Source: Marichromatium gracile (lineage in GTDB: Bacteria > Pseudomonadota > Gammaproteobacteria > Chromatiales > Chromatiaceae). Taken from it: a stretch of 64,000 nucleotides of DNA. Below, in pieces: positions 39,559 to 50,306 of the stretch. The position numbers and the translations under genes were made by a program. The notes below the pieces were generated by a model. It saw only the letters and a list, made by a program, of their open reading frames with translations, made no database searches and was not told where the DNA came from. The stretch lies in the NCBI RefSeq assembly GCF_004343155.1, contig NZ_SMDC01000005.1, positions 1 through 64,000 of the forward strand, read 5' to 3'. The first letter of the stretch is position 1, and each line of letters opens with the position of its first letter.

Positions 39559-39598
39559 CCCATCGGGGACGGCGCCTCTCGCGCCGTGCCCCGGTGGG
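39559..39598 (+). terminator. Long hairpin between fabF and pabC
   Basis: CCCATCGGGGACGGCGC (39559-39575) pairs with 39581-39598 around loop CTCTC. There are seventeen pairs with one bulged G and one wobble. No T tract follows, so it may reduce read-through, protect the fabF 3' end, or modulate pabC translation rather than terminate fully. Confidence 0.5.
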
Positions 39599-39623
39599 CG
39601 CTTCCCGCCGCTCCAGGAGTCGT

Positions 39624-40499
39624 GTGTTGAGCGATTCCAGCGTCTCCCCACAACCCACTCATGACACGCCGGGCGCCCCGCTGCGGGTGCTGCTCAACGG
39701 CTGTCCGCTGTCTGATCTGACGATCACCGATCGCGCCTTGCACTATGGTGACGGTCTGTTCGAGACCCTGCTGGTACGTGCCGGCCGGCCCTGTCAGTGG
39801 TCACGTCATCTCGCCCGACTTGCGCATGGCTGCGCGCGCCTGGGGCTCCCGCTCCCGCCTGCCGCCCAGCTCGAATCCGAGCTCGCGACGCTGCTCGATG
39901 GCGTCGAGGAGGGGGTGCTCAAGCTGATGCTCACGCGCGGCAGCGGTGGACGTGGCTACCGGCCGCCGATGCGGCCCGAGCCCCGGCGGATCCTGCTGCT
40001 CTATCCGCGCCCGCCGGGGCCGGACTGGCGACGGGGCGTGGCGGTGCGCTACTGTCGTACGCCGGTCTCGGTGAATCCGGCGCTGGCCGGGCTCAAGCAC
40101 CTCAACCGGCTCGATGCGGTGCTGGCACGGCGCGAGTGGGACGATGGCGCCATCGCCGAGGGCTTGATGCAGACCCCGGATGGCGCCATCTGCGGGGGCA
40201 CCATGAGCAACCTGTTCCTGTGGGACGGTGCGCGGCTCTACACCCCGGCGCTCGATCAGGCCGGTATCACCGGCACGGTGCGCGAACTGGTGCGAGAGCT
40301 GGCTGCCGAGGCCGGCATCGGTTGTGAGGTGCGCCGCCTGAACGGCGATGACCTCGAGCGCGCCCGCGCGCTCTTTCTCACCAATGCGGTGATCGCTGTC
40401 TGGCCGGTGGCCAGGCTCGAAGCGCGGCGCTTCGACCTCGACGATCAGCCCTGGGACCTCTTGCACGCGGTGCGGGCCGCCTCGCACACGCCTGGATGA
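39624..40499 (+). CDS. pabC: Aminodeoxychorismate lyase PabC
   Basis: PabC is a PLP enzyme that releases pyruvate from aminodeoxychorismate to give p-aminobenzoate for folate. It has about 291 residues. Fold-type IV features are present: TDRALHYGDGLFETLLV, the PLP Lys in LAGLKHLNRLDAVLARRE, and GTMSNLFLW. No ATG is available. GTG at 39624 or TTG at 39627 both follow CAGGAG, and spacing slightly favours TTG. The stop overlaps mltG (ATGA). Confidence 0.92.
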   Translation: MLSDSSVSPQPTHDTPGAPLRVLLNGCPLSDLTITDRALHYGDGLFETLLVRAGRPCQWSRHLARLAHGCARLGLPLPPAAQLESELATLLDGVEEGVLKLMLTRGSGGRGYRPPMRPEPRRILLLYPRPPGPDWRRGVAVRYCRTPVSVNPALAGLKHLNRLDAVLARREWDDGAIAEGLMQTPDGAICGGTMSNLFLWDGARLYTPALDQAGITGTVRELVRELAAEAGIGCEVRRLNGDDLERARALFLTNAVIAVWPVARLEARRFDLDDQPWDLLHAVRAASHTPG

Positions 40500-41515
40500 C
40501 GACTCACCGAATGACCCTGCTGCGAATCCTCCTGATCCTGCTCATTGCCCTGGGTGTGCTCGGCGCCGGGTTGTGGGTCGACTACCAGCGTTTCGAGACG
40601 ACGCCGATCGCGCTCGATCGTGAATCCATCGTCTTCGACATCCCGACCGGCAGTTCGCTCGGCCAGATCGCCGAGCGGCTCACCGAGCGCGGCATCATCC
40701 CGCATCCTTACTACTTCATCGCGCTGGCCTACCGGCGTGGCGACCAGACGCGCATCAAGGCCGGCGAGTACACCCTCACCGCCGCGATGACACCGGTCGA
40801 GGTGCTCGATCACGTGGTGCGTGGCAAGGTGGTGCAGTATCCGATCACCCTGGTCAATGGCTGGACCTTCCGTCGCGCGGTCGAGGCGATCGACGCCCAT
40901 CCGCACTTCGGCGGCGAGGGGCTGGCCGCGCTCAGCGATGCCGAGCTGATGGCCCGGCTCGGCCATCCCGGCGAGCACCCGGAGGGGCGCTTCTTCCCCG
41001 ATACCTATGCCTTCCCGCGCGGCACCAGCGGGATCGACGTCTTGCGTCGTGCGATGCAGCGGATGAAGCTGGTGCTCGCCGAGGAGTGGGCCGGTCGCGC
41101 CGAGAACCTGCCCGTCGAGACCCCCTACGAGGCGCTGATCCTCGCCTCCATCGTCGAGAAGGAGACCGCCGCGACCCATGAGCGGGCCAAGATCGCCGGG
41201 GTCTTCGTGCGACGGCTGCGCATGGGGATGCGGCTGCAGACCGATCCGACCGTCATCTACGGCATGGGTGAGCGCTACGAGGGCGATATCCGCCGCTCCG
41301 ACCTGCGCGAGGCGACCGCCTACAACACCTATGTGATCGACGGTCTGCCGCCGACGCCGATCTCGCTGCCCGGTCGCGGCACCATCCATGCGGTGTTGCA
41401 CCCGGCCGACGGCGACGCCCTGTTCTTCGTCTCCAAGGGCGACGGCACCCACCAGTTCTCGGCCACCTATGCCGAGCACAAGCGCGCGGTGCGTCGCTAT
41501 ATCCTGGGAAAATAG
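40496..41515 (+). CDS. mltG: Endolytic murein transglycosylase MltG
   Basis: MltG (YceG) cleaves nascent glycan strands in the inner membrane and sets their length. It has 339 residues. The N-terminal membrane helix is at about 5-23 (LLRILLILLIALGVLGAGLW), followed by a LysM-like part. The YceG domain has the catalytic Glu in LASIVEKETA, and FFPDTYAFPRGT and TDPTVIYGMG. The gene is tightly coupled to pabC and tmk. Confidence 0.95.
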   Translation: MTTHRMTLLRILLILLIALGVLGAGLWVDYQRFETTPIALDRESIVFDIPTGSSLGQIAERLTERGIIPHPYYFIALAYRRGDQTRIKAGEYTLTAAMTPVEVLDHVVRGKVVQYPITLVNGWTFRRAVEAIDAHPHFGGEGLAALSDAELMARLGHPGEHPEGRFFPDTYAFPRGTSGIDVLRRAMQRMKLVLAEEWAGRAENLPVETPYEALILASIVEKETAATHERAKIAGVFVRRLRMGMRLQTDPTVIYGMGERYEGDIRRSDLREATAYNTYVIDGLPPTPISLPGRGTIHAVLHPADGDALFFVSKGDGTHQFSATYAEHKRAVRRYILGK

Positions 41516-43185
<1,670 letters not shown>

Positions 43186-43229
43186 TCTCGCGTGACGTCC
43201 GCACGCATCCACCCCGAGGGTCCCGATCG

Positions 43230-43601
43230 ATGAGTTCACCGACCAACTCGCTGGGCGCGCTGGGCGGCCAGCAGCGCATCCTCAACTTCGCCATCCGCGA
43301 CAAGAGCGCGCTCTACGCCTCCTACATGCCCTACATCAAGAACGGCGGGTTGTTCATCCCCACCACCAAGCGTTATCAGCTCGACGACGAGATCTTTCTG
43401 TTGCTGCAGCTGATGGAGGAGACCGACCGCATCCCGGTGGCCGGTCGGGTGGTGTGGATCACCCCGCCCGGCGCCGAGGGCAACCGCTCGGTCGGCGTCG
43501 GGGTGCAGTTCAGCGATCAGGACAAGGGCGCGGCGCGGCGCAAGATCGAAGAATATCTGGCGGGCATGCTCAACTCCGAGCGTCCCACCCACACCATGTA
43601 G
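43230..43601 (+). CDS. pilZ: PilZ domain protein (type IV pilus PilZ)
   Basis: 123 residues. Sequence and position (holB-pilZ-tatD) match PilZ proper, needed for type IV pilus biogenesis. Members of this branch often lack the c-di-GMP binding RxxxR motif, and no clear RxxxR is seen here near the N-terminus. The barrel shows GGLFIPTTKRYQLDDEIFL and VGVGVQFSDQD. Start chosen by family length; the upstream reading frame runs inside holB. Confidence 0.9.
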   Translation: MSSPTNSLGALGGQQRILNFAIRDKSALYASYMPYIKNGGLFIPTTKRYQLDDEIFLLLQLMEETDRIPVAGRVVWITPPGAEGNRSVGVGVQFSDQDKGAARRKIEEYLAGMLNSERPTHTM

Positions 43602-43611
43602 GCTGTTTTTG

Positions 43612-44388
43612 ATGCTGGTTGATTCACACTGCCACCTCGACCGGGTGGACCTCACCCCTCATGGCGGCGACTTCGCCGCGCTGATCGCGGCGACCCGCGC
43701 CGCGGGCGTCACCCATCTGATGAGCATCGGCATCGACCTGGAGCACTATCCGGCGATGCGCGCGCTGATCGAGCCCTATCCCGAGGTCTTCTGTTCGGTC
43801 GGCGTCCATCCCAACGAGAACGAGGGCGAGGACCCCGACGTGGCGCGCCTGCTCGCGCTCGCCGACGACCCCCGGGTGCGCGCCATCGGCGAGACCGGGC
43901 TCGACTACTACCGTGGCGCCGAGGACGCCGAGCGCCAGCAGCGCCGTTTCCGCACCCATATCGCCGCCGCGCGCGCCTGCGCCAAGCCGCTGGTGATCCA
44001 CACCCGTCAGGCCCGCGCCGATACCCTGCAAATCCTGGAGGAGGCGGGCGCGGGCGAGGTCGGCGGCGTGGTGCACTGCTTCACCGAGGACTGGGAGACG
44101 GCGCGCCGTGCCCTCGAACTCGGCTTCCACATCGGCTTCTCCGGGATCGTCACCTTCAAGAACGCCGCCGAGCTGCGCGAGGTCGCCCGCCAGGTCCCGG
44201 ACGAGCGCCTGCTGATCGAGACCGACGCCCCCTATCTCGCCCCGGTGCCGCATCGCGGCAAGTCCAACCAGCCGGCCTGGGTCGCCCACGTGGCCGAGTG
44301 CCTGGCCGAGGTGCGCGGCTCGACCCCGGAGGCGATCGCCGCGCTCACCCGCGACAACGCGCTGCGTCTGTTCGACCTGCCCGGCTGA
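43612..44388 (+). CDS. tatD: TatD family metal-dependent DNase
   Basis: 258 residues. It is a TIM-barrel metallohydrolase with DSHCHLDRVD at the start, ATRAAGVTHLMSIGID, IGETGLDYYRG, VIHTRQA, CFTED and ETDAPYLAPVPHRGK, the full set of metal-binding blocks. ATG at 43612 is preferred over the TTG at 43609. In this position the gene is often called ycfH. It converges on the next gene with a 4-bp gap. Confidence 0.94.
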   Translation: MLVDSHCHLDRVDLTPHGGDFAALIAATRAAGVTHLMSIGIDLEHYPAMRALIEPYPEVFCSVGVHPNENEGEDPDVARLLALADDPRVRAIGETGLDYYRGAEDAERQQRRFRTHIAAARACAKPLVIHTRQARADTLQILEEAGAGEVGGVVHCFTEDWETARRALELGFHIGFSGIVTFKNAAELREVARQVPDERLLIETDAPYLAPVPHRGKSNQPAWVAHVAECLAEVRGSTPEAIAALTRDNALRLFDLPG

Positions 44389-44392
44389 ATCC

Positions 44393-45973
44393 TCACTTGT
44401 CCTTCTTGCCCGCGGTCGCCGTCTCGGCTGGCTGCGGGCGACGCTCGCCGCAGGGCAGATAACCCGCCGGCGGTGGCTGCTCGCCCTCGAGCGCCTCGGT
44501 CAGTGCCGCGCAGATAGTGCGCAGCACCTTGATCCGCGCATAGGGCTTGTCGTTGCCCTCGACCAGGGTCCAGGCGGCGTGGCGGGTGCTGGTGCGCACC
44601 ACCATCTCGTTGATCGCCTCCTTGTACTGCGGCCACTTCTCGCGGTTGCGCCAGTCCTCGTCGGTGATCTTGTAGCGCTTGTAGGGCACGTTCTCGCGGT
44701 CCTTGAAACGCTTGAGCTGCTCGTCCTGGCTGATGTGCAGCCAGAACTTCAGCAGGATCACCCCGCTGTCGACCAGCTGCTCCTCGAAGCGGTTGATCTC
44801 GGAGTAGGCGCGGCGCCACTCGGCGTCGGTGGCGAAACCCTCGACGCGCTCGACCAGCACCCGCCCGTACCAGGAGCGGTCGTAGAGGGTGATATAGCCG
44901 GCGCGCGGGATCTGGCGCCAGAAGCGCCACAGATAGTGGTGCGCCTTCTCCTCGTCGCTCGGCGCCGCCACCGGGATGGCGCGATAGAGCCGGGCGTCGA
45001 TGGCGTTGGTGATGCGACGGATGGCGCCGCCCTTGCCGCCGGCGTCCACCCCCTCGAACACCAGCACCGTCGAGCGCTTCTGGGTGTAGGCGCGCCAGGC
45101 CAGCTCATTGATCTCGTTCTGCAGCCGCTTGAGCTCGGCCTTGTAGGGGTCGCGCTCGAGCGCGAGCGAGAGATCGAGCTGATCGAGCAGGGTGATCTGC
45201 GCCTGCTCGCCGGCCGGCAGCTCCGGGCTGCCGATGCCCGAGACCGGCTCGTCGGTGGGGCCGGCGGCGGCCAGGCGCGCGCGCATCGCATGGAGCAGGG
45301 TCTTGCCGACGGTGAGGTCGCGATAGCGGCGGTTGCCGGCCTCGATCAGATACCAGGGCGAGACGCCGCGATCGGTGTGCATGATCACCCGCTCGGCGAC
45401 CTCCTCGAAGGCGGCGTACTGCTCGGAGAACTTGCTCTTGTCCGGGAGCATCTTCCAGCGGCTCTTGTCGTCGCGCGAGAGCTCCTTGAGTCGCGCCTTC
45501 TGGTCGGACTCCGACATGTGAAACCAGAACTTGACGATCAGCGTCCCGTCCTGGATCAGCATCCGCTCGAAGTCGACGATGCGGTTGAGCTCGGCGTCGA
45601 GCTCGGCATCGCCGCAGTGATCGCGGAAGCGGTGCTCGATCGGCGTCTGATACCAGCCGCCGAACAGGATCGCCATCTCGCCGCGCCCCGGCAGCGCCCG
45701 CCAGAACCGCCAGTAGCGCGGGCGCTCGCGCTCCTCGTCGGACTCGTCCCAGAAGGCGAAGGTCTGCACCCCGCGGGTGTCGAGCCACTCGTTGAGCCGA
45801 TTGACCACCTCGCCCTTGCCCGCCGCCTCGATCCCCGAGATCAGCACCACCACCGGCACCTGCGCGGCCTTCAGCTCGCGCTGCGCGGCCAGCAGGTCGG
45901 TGCGCAGCTGTGTCTGCTGCTCCTTGAAGTCCTGCTTGCTCACCGAGCGGCCGACCTTGGTTGCTTCGAACAT
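44393..45973 (-). CDS. pap: Polyphosphate:AMP phosphotransferase (two-domain PPK2, class II)
   Basis: The enzyme uses polyphosphate to phosphorylate AMP to ADP. The 526-residue protein is a tandem PPK2 fusion. Domain 1 has Walker A LISGIEAAGKGEVVNRL and the lid DESDEERERPRYWRFWRALP. Domain 2 has Walker A FEGVDAGGKGGAIRRI and ITLYDRSWYGRVLVERVEGF. Both repeats contain a WRFWR segment. Only class II enzymes with this duplication prefer AMP. The C-terminus is a short Pro-rich charged tail. Confidence 0.93.
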   Translation of the reverse strand: MFEATKVGRSVSKQDFKEQQTQLRTDLLAAQRELKAAQVPVVVLISGIEAAGKGEVVNRLNEWLDTRGVQTFAFWDESDEERERPRYWRFWRALPGRGEMAILFGGWYQTPIEHRFRDHCGDAELDAELNRIVDFERMLIQDGTLIVKFWFHMSESDQKARLKELSRDDKSRWKMLPDKSKFSEQYAAFEEVAERVIMHTDRGVSPWYLIEAGNRRYRDLTVGKTLLHAMRARLAAAGPTDEPVSGIGSPELPAGEQAQITLLDQLDLSLALERDPYKAELKRLQNEINELAWRAYTQKRSTVLVFEGVDAGGKGGAIRRITNAIDARLYRAIPVAAPSDEEKAHHYLWRFWRQIPRAGYITLYDRSWYGRVLVERVEGFATDAEWRRAYSEINRFEEQLVDSGVILLKFWLHISQDEQLKRFKDRENVPYKRYKITDEDWRNREKWPQYKEAINEMVVRTSTRHAAWTLVEGNDKPYARIKVLRTICAALTEALEGEQPPPAGYLPCGERRPQPAETATAGKKDK

Positions 45974-46049
45974 GGTGCGAATCCTCGTGTTGCGGGGTGG
46001 GGCGACAAGATGTCGCGGCAGGGTGGTCGGGCGTGCGCCCGGGACGGCG

Positions 46050-46532
46050 CTAGTCGCTCAGCGCCGGCGGTGGCGTGATCCGGCGCGGTCGGCCATCGTC
46101 GTCCACCGCGACATAGGTGATCGCCGCGGCGGCGACCTGGTGGCGACTGGCCGGGTCGGGCTCGCGCTGTGCCCAGATCTGCACCTCGACCGTCACCGAG
46201 CTGTTGCCGAGACGCTGCATCCGCGCGAACAGATCGACCAGATCACCGACCAGCACCGGGGCGAGGAAGCGGAACTCCTTGACCGCCACCGTCGCCACCC
46301 GACCCTGCGCCACCTGGATCGCCACCGTGCTCCCGGCCAGATCCGCCTGCGCCATCAGCCAGCCGCCGAAGATGTCGCCATAGGCGTTGGTGTCGCTCGG
46401 CATCGCCACCACGCGGGTGCCGAGGTGCCAGAGACGCGGGTCGCTCACCGGCGCCGCGGTCGGATCGCTCGGCACCACGCAGGCGTCGGAAGAGGTGGGG
46501 GTGGGTTGGCTGGATTCGAGAGTCGAAGACAT
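46050..46532 (-). CDS. Acyl-CoA thioesterase, YciA type (hotdog fold)
   Basis: The ATG at 46532 gives 160 residues. After a Ser/Pro/Thr-rich N-terminus the hotdog domain starts with HLGTRVVAMPSDTNAYGDIF and GGWLMAQADLAGS, the hallmark of YciA-type thioesterases with the catalytic Asp/Asn region. It hydrolyses acyl-CoAs of various lengths. A longer frame from 46604 would run back across the cas6 promoter region, and the residues it adds look unlike the family. It is divergent from cas6. Confidence 0.88.
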   Translation of the reverse strand: MSSTLESSQPTPTSSDACVVPSDPTAAPVSDPRLWHLGTRVVAMPSDTNAYGDIFGGWLMAQADLAGSTVAIQVAQGRVATVAVKEFRFLAPVLVGDLVDLFARMQRLGNSSVTVEVQIWAQREPDPASRHQVAAAAITYVAVDDDGRPRRITPPPALSD

Positions 46533-46654
46533 GGATTGCTTGAATGGTTGGTCAAAAAGGTTGTCGCCGATCTTCGCACAATCGGACGGGGTCTGATACC
46601 GCAAGGCGTGGATTGTGGCGATTGGGATATGGTGTCGAAATCGTTTACATTAGG

Positions 46655-46669
46655 GACACTGAGTGTGTC
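46655..46669. promoter_or_regulatory. Small inverted repeat just upstream of cas6
   Basis: GACAC-TGAGT-GTGTC is a perfect 5-bp dyad ending 6 bases before the cas6 ATG used here. It lies in the 143-bp divergent region that must hold the promoter of the CRISPR operon; TTTACA at 46644-46649 could be a -35. It may be an operator or a leader hairpin. No regulator gene is in the locus. Confidence 0.3.
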
Positions 46670-46675
46670 GTAGAA

Positions 46676-47650
46676 ATGGATATCCTGTCCCCGATGTCGA
46701 GTCTGGCCTTTCCCGCGCTGATGCGGTTGCGTTTCTGCTTGCGCGCACTCGACACCATCCAGTTGCCGGCCTATGCCGGATCCACCTGGCGCGGGCTGCT
46801 CGGTCACGGTCTGCGAGGCAGCGTTTGCGTGACGGGTGCGCCGAGTTGCGATGGCTGTCTGCTGTCGGGGACCTGTGTCTATTCTACGCTCTTCGAGATT
46901 CCCGCCGGCGCTCCGGCGAATACTCCACATCCCTTCCTCCTCGAACTCGATCCCGAGGCACCGAGCCGTTTGGTTCCCGGGGAGGAATATGCGCTCGGGA
47001 TCACCCTGATCGGATCGGCGATCACCCAGGCGCCCTATCTGATCCATGCGCTGATCCAGGCCGGTGAGCAGGGGGCCGGGGCGAGCCGCGGACGCTTCTC
47101 GCTGGTTCGGGTCGAGGCCGAGTCCCGACTCGGCAGTGACGTCTGGACGACCCTCCATGTCCCCGGGCGGATACCCTATCAAGCACCGTCGGTTGGCGAG
47201 CCCGACCCACCCCCTGCACCGTTGGGGACGGATGTCCTTCGTCTGCACCTACTCACGCCGCTGCGCATCAAGCGAGCCGGTCGTCTCGTCGGTGCCCGCG
47301 AGTTCGTGGTCGATGATCTGCTCAAGGCCCTGCAGCGACGGCTCCACGCACTGGCCATCACCCATGGTATGGATCTCGGACGCCACATTGCCCGTTACCC
47401 GCAGCCAGGACCGGCAACAGTGCGACTAAGCGCGTCACGGTTGCGCTGGTTCGACTGGACGCGCTACTCCTCGCGTCAGCATCGTCAGATGCAATTCGGT
47501 GGACTGCTCGGTGAGCTGGAGCTCGAGGGGGAGGGACTCGAGACCTTGTGGCCTTCTCTCTGGTTGGGGCAGTGGACCCATCTCGGCAAGGCCAGCGCCT
47601 TTGGTCTCGGGGCCTACGGGGTCATGACGGGTGTCGTCAAAAGCTTTTGA
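46676..47650 (+). CDS. cas6: CRISPR pre-crRNA endoribonuclease Cas6
   Basis: Cas6 cuts pre-crRNA inside each repeat. It has 324 residues from ATG 46676 (an ATG at 46694 is an alternative; no good ribosome site is seen). RAMP fold: the N-terminal half has a four-cysteine cluster C-x6-C-x2-C-x5-C (about residues 51-67) likely to bind zinc, as in the PF10040-type Cas6. The C-terminal Gly-rich loop is LGKASAFGLGAYGV. A conserved His residue (His113 region) is a possible catalytic residue but cannot be assigned. It is the first gene of the III-B locus and 79 bp ahead of the CARF gene. Confidence 0.88.
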   Translation: MDILSPMSSLAFPALMRLRFCLRALDTIQLPAYAGSTWRGLLGHGLRGSVCVTGAPSCDGCLLSGTCVYSTLFEIPAGAPANTPHPFLLELDPEAPSRLVPGEEYALGITLIGSAITQAPYLIHALIQAGEQGAGASRGRFSLVRVEAESRLGSDVWTTLHVPGRIPYQAPSVGEPDPPPAPLGTDVLRLHLLTPLRIKRAGRLVGAREFVVDDLLKALQRRLHALAITHGMDLGRHIARYPQPGPATVRLSASRLRWFDWTRYSSRQHRQMQFGGLLGELELEGEGLETLWPSLWLGQWTHLGKASAFGLGAYGVMTGVVKSF

Positions 47651-47729
47651 CGCGAGACAAACAGGGCGAATCTGCGGATTATGAATGGCGGCTAGATCGC
47701 CGAGTTATATACAGCAAGGATTGGATTTG

Positions 47730-48830
47730 ATGGAGCCCTGCAAGTTTCCCCGCCGGATCATGATCGCAGTCACCGGGTTGTCGCCCCAGGTCGTGACCGA
47801 GACCCTGTTCGGACTGGCGGTTCGCGAACCCGACCCCTGGATCCCGACCGAGGTCCACATCATCACCACCCTGGAAGGCGCGGAGCGGGCGCGGATGAGT
47901 CTGCTGTCGCCCGATGGTGGCTGGTTCCAGCGGTTACGTCACGATTACGACCTGCCCGAGATCTGCTTCGACGAGAATTTCATCCATGTGTTGAAGGATG
48001 CCGATGGCGAGGCGCTGTCGGATATCCGTACCGAGGCTGACAGCCTTGCCGCCGCAGACCAGATCTGCGCCATGATCCGCGGCTTTTGCGCCGACGATGA
48101 CAGTGCGGTGCATGTCTCGATCGCTGGTGGTCGCAAGACCATGGGGTACTACATCGGGTACGCTCTCGGGTTGTTCGGACGCCCCCAGGACAAACTGTCT
48201 CATGTGCTGGTGTCTGAACCCTTCGAGTCGACTTGGGACTTCTTCTACCCGACCCCGACGAGCCGGATGCTGGTGACGCGTGACAACAAGATGGTCGATG
48301 CCTGCGATGCCCGGGTGACCTTGGCCGAGATCCCCTTCCTGCGTGTGCGAGACACCTTGCCGAAGCGGCTGGTGCATGGCGTGACGAGCTTCGGTGAATA
48401 TGTCGAGGCAGCGCAGCGATCGGTCGAACCGCCCAACCTGCGAATCCATGTTCGGGACCGTCTCGTCTATGCCGCAGGAGAAGTCGTGCCGATGCCTCCG
48501 GCGCAGTTCGCCTTCTATCTGATGATGGTCGAGCGGCGGATGGCCGGGCTGAACAGTGTGCGCTGGAGCGATCGTGACGTCTCTGACCACTTCCTCTCGA
48601 TCTATCGACGTATTGCCGATGAGGGCGGTGTCGAGCGGGTCGAGGCCGCACTCAAGCAGGGTATGACCAAGGAGTATTTCGATCAGCGCAAGACCCTGAC
48701 CAATGCCATGTTGTTCGAGGTGCTCGGGCCGCAGCTCTGCAAACCCTACTCCATTCATCGTGAGGGCACCCGACCGCGCTCGCGGTTCGGTTTGACGATC
48801 GACCCTGAGGCCATTTATCTCGGGCCCTGA
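47730..48830 (+). CDS. CARF-domain CRISPR protein, NE0113 (TIGR02584) / Csm6-like
   Basis: 366 residues. The N-terminal CARF (Rossmann-like cyclic-oligoadenylate sensor) shows both family motifs: AVTGLSPQVVTETLFGLAV at 13-31 and SIAGGRKTMGYYIGYALGLF at 130-149. The C-terminal half has a hydrophobic region (PPAQFAFYLMMVERRMA) and RDVSDH at 282-287, which fits an R-x4-H HEPN ribonuclease signature but could be chance. NE0113 proteins are often labelled Csm6-type ring nucleases. It could act as a cOA-activated RNase, a cOA-degrading off switch, or both. AAGGA lies 9 bases upstream. Confidence 0.75.
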   Translation: MEPCKFPRRIMIAVTGLSPQVVTETLFGLAVREPDPWIPTEVHIITTLEGAERARMSLLSPDGGWFQRLRHDYDLPEICFDENFIHVLKDADGEALSDIRTEADSLAAADQICAMIRGFCADDDSAVHVSIAGGRKTMGYYIGYALGLFGRPQDKLSHVLVSEPFESTWDFFYPTPTSRMLVTRDNKMVDACDARVTLAEIPFLRVRDTLPKRLVHGVTSFGEYVEAAQRSVEPPNLRIHVRDRLVYAAGEVVPMPPAQFAFYLMMVERRMAGLNSVRWSDRDVSDHFLSIYRRIADEGGVERVEAALKQGMTKEYFDQRKTLTNAMLFEVLGPQLCKPYSIHREGTRPRSRFGLTIDPEAIYLGP

Positions 48831-48977
48831 TGGTCGCCGTCGTCGTGCCCGGGATCGAGTACTCCAGGGCGCTCCATACCCCCGGTCGCATGAGTCTGAC
48901 GTGTCGCCGGGAGTATGAAGAGCGACGACTCACTGGACTCATAGGTCGTCTTTCGACGAACCGATCAAGGAGATCAC

Positions 48978-50306
48978 ATGAGAACCCCACCCCCAGCGCT
49001 CGACCCCGGTGCCCTGTGCGCCGAGTGGCGGACGCGTACCCCCCAGTCCCCGGACCTGACTCTTGCCTGCAAGTTGGTGACGCCGCTCTACGGCGGTGGC
49101 GTCGAGGCCGGCGAGATCGATGAGGCGTTGCCGATTCGCGCCTCGTCGATCCGTGGGCAACTTCGCTTCTGGTGGCGGATCGCCTGTGGCGGTGCCGATC
49201 GTGATGATCCCGAGCGGTTGTTCGAGCGCGAGCGGGCGATCTGGGGAGGGATCGGAGCTGAGGGGCCGGTCGCGAGTCGGGTGCGGGTCGTGGTGCGCAC
49301 CAAGGGGAGGGCAGAGGTGGAGCCCGTCTTCGAGTACCACCCTGACCGCCGTGCCACTGGCCGATTGAATTCTACTCCACGCCTGAAGAACTGGATTGGC
49401 GATCCTCTTGCTTATGCACTGTTTCCGGCGCAGGGCAAGTTGACTGCGGATGGTACCGACGTCGAGAAGAAGCCGCATGCGTTGATGCATGCTGGGCTTC
49501 GCTTCGAGCTGCAACTGTCCATGGATGAACGCCTCGATCCACAACAAAGACACGAGGTCGAAGTTGCGTTGCGCTGGTGGGCGAGCTTCGGTGGGATTGG
49601 GGCGCGTACCCGGAGAGGGTTGGGTGCGGTCGAGGCCGACTCCTTGACGCCGGTGGACGCCAGCGAGGTCGAGGCTGCTGGTGGTTGGCTGTGCGAAGGG
49701 CGTCAGGGCCCAGATGCGCGTAGTGCGCATGAGCGAGCAATCGGGCTGTTGAAGCGTTTCCGTCAGGGTGAGGGGATGGGGCGAAACCACGGTTCTGTAC
49801 CGAAACGCCCTGGCCGCAGCTGCTGGCCCGAACCCGATGCCATTCGCAAGCTGAGTGGTTGCAGCTCGTCGGACCATGCCAAGCCTTTCGTCGACTGTGG
49901 GCCGGTGTTCCCGCGCGCGGCCTTCGGCCTGCCGATCGTGTTCCACTTCAAGGATGCCCCAAGTGGGACGCGTCCACGTCGGGATCAGGAACCCATCGAT
50001 CATGTGCTCGAACCCGCCGATCTCGCTGGCGAGACACGCGAGCGCATGGCCAGCCCACTGATCCTGCGGCCTTATCGCGATGCGGAAAGGCGTTGGCGTC
50101 CGGCGGCGCTGCTGCTGCCGGGCTGGGAGCAGGCATTGACGATATCGCTCAAGTTTTCTCAACCCGCAGGCGCATCAACGCCGCGACCTTGGCCCGCTGA
50201 CCCACAGGAGCGCACTCGTCTGGCAGAGCAGGTCAAGCCGTTGAAGGAGAATGGGCAGACCGATGCGTTGCGCGCCTTCATGGCGTTCTTCGAGCAGGAG
50301 GCATGA
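48978..50306 (+). CDS. cmr1: Type III-B Cmr complex subunit Cmr1 (RAMP)
   Basis: Cmr1 caps the 3' end of crRNA in the Cmr effector. It has 442 residues with two ferredoxin-like RAMP domains. The N-terminal hallmark ACKLVTPLYGGGVEAGEIDE is followed by IRASSIRGQLRFWWR at about 53-67. A G-rich segment FGGIGARTRRGLGAVE is at about 203-218. AAGGAG lies 7 bases before the ATG. It starts a chain cmr1-2-3-4-5-6 with overlapping stops and starts, 147 bp after the CARF gene. Confidence 0.93.
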   Translation: MRTPPPALDPGALCAEWRTRTPQSPDLTLACKLVTPLYGGGVEAGEIDEALPIRASSIRGQLRFWWRIACGGADRDDPERLFERERAIWGGIGAEGPVASRVRVVVRTKGRAEVEPVFEYHPDRRATGRLNSTPRLKNWIGDPLAYALFPAQGKLTADGTDVEKKPHALMHAGLRFELQLSMDERLDPQQRHEVEVALRWWASFGGIGARTRRGLGAVEADSLTPVDASEVEAAGGWLCEGRQGPDARSAHERAIGLLKRFRQGEGMGRNHGSVPKRPGRSCWPEPDAIRKLSGCSSSDHAKPFVDCGPVFPRAAFGLPIVFHFKDAPSGTRPRRDQEPIDHVLEPADLAGETRERMASPLILRPYRDAERRWRPAALLLPGWEQALTISLKFSQPAGASTPRPWPADPQERTRLAEQVKPLKENGQTDALRAFMAFFEQEA

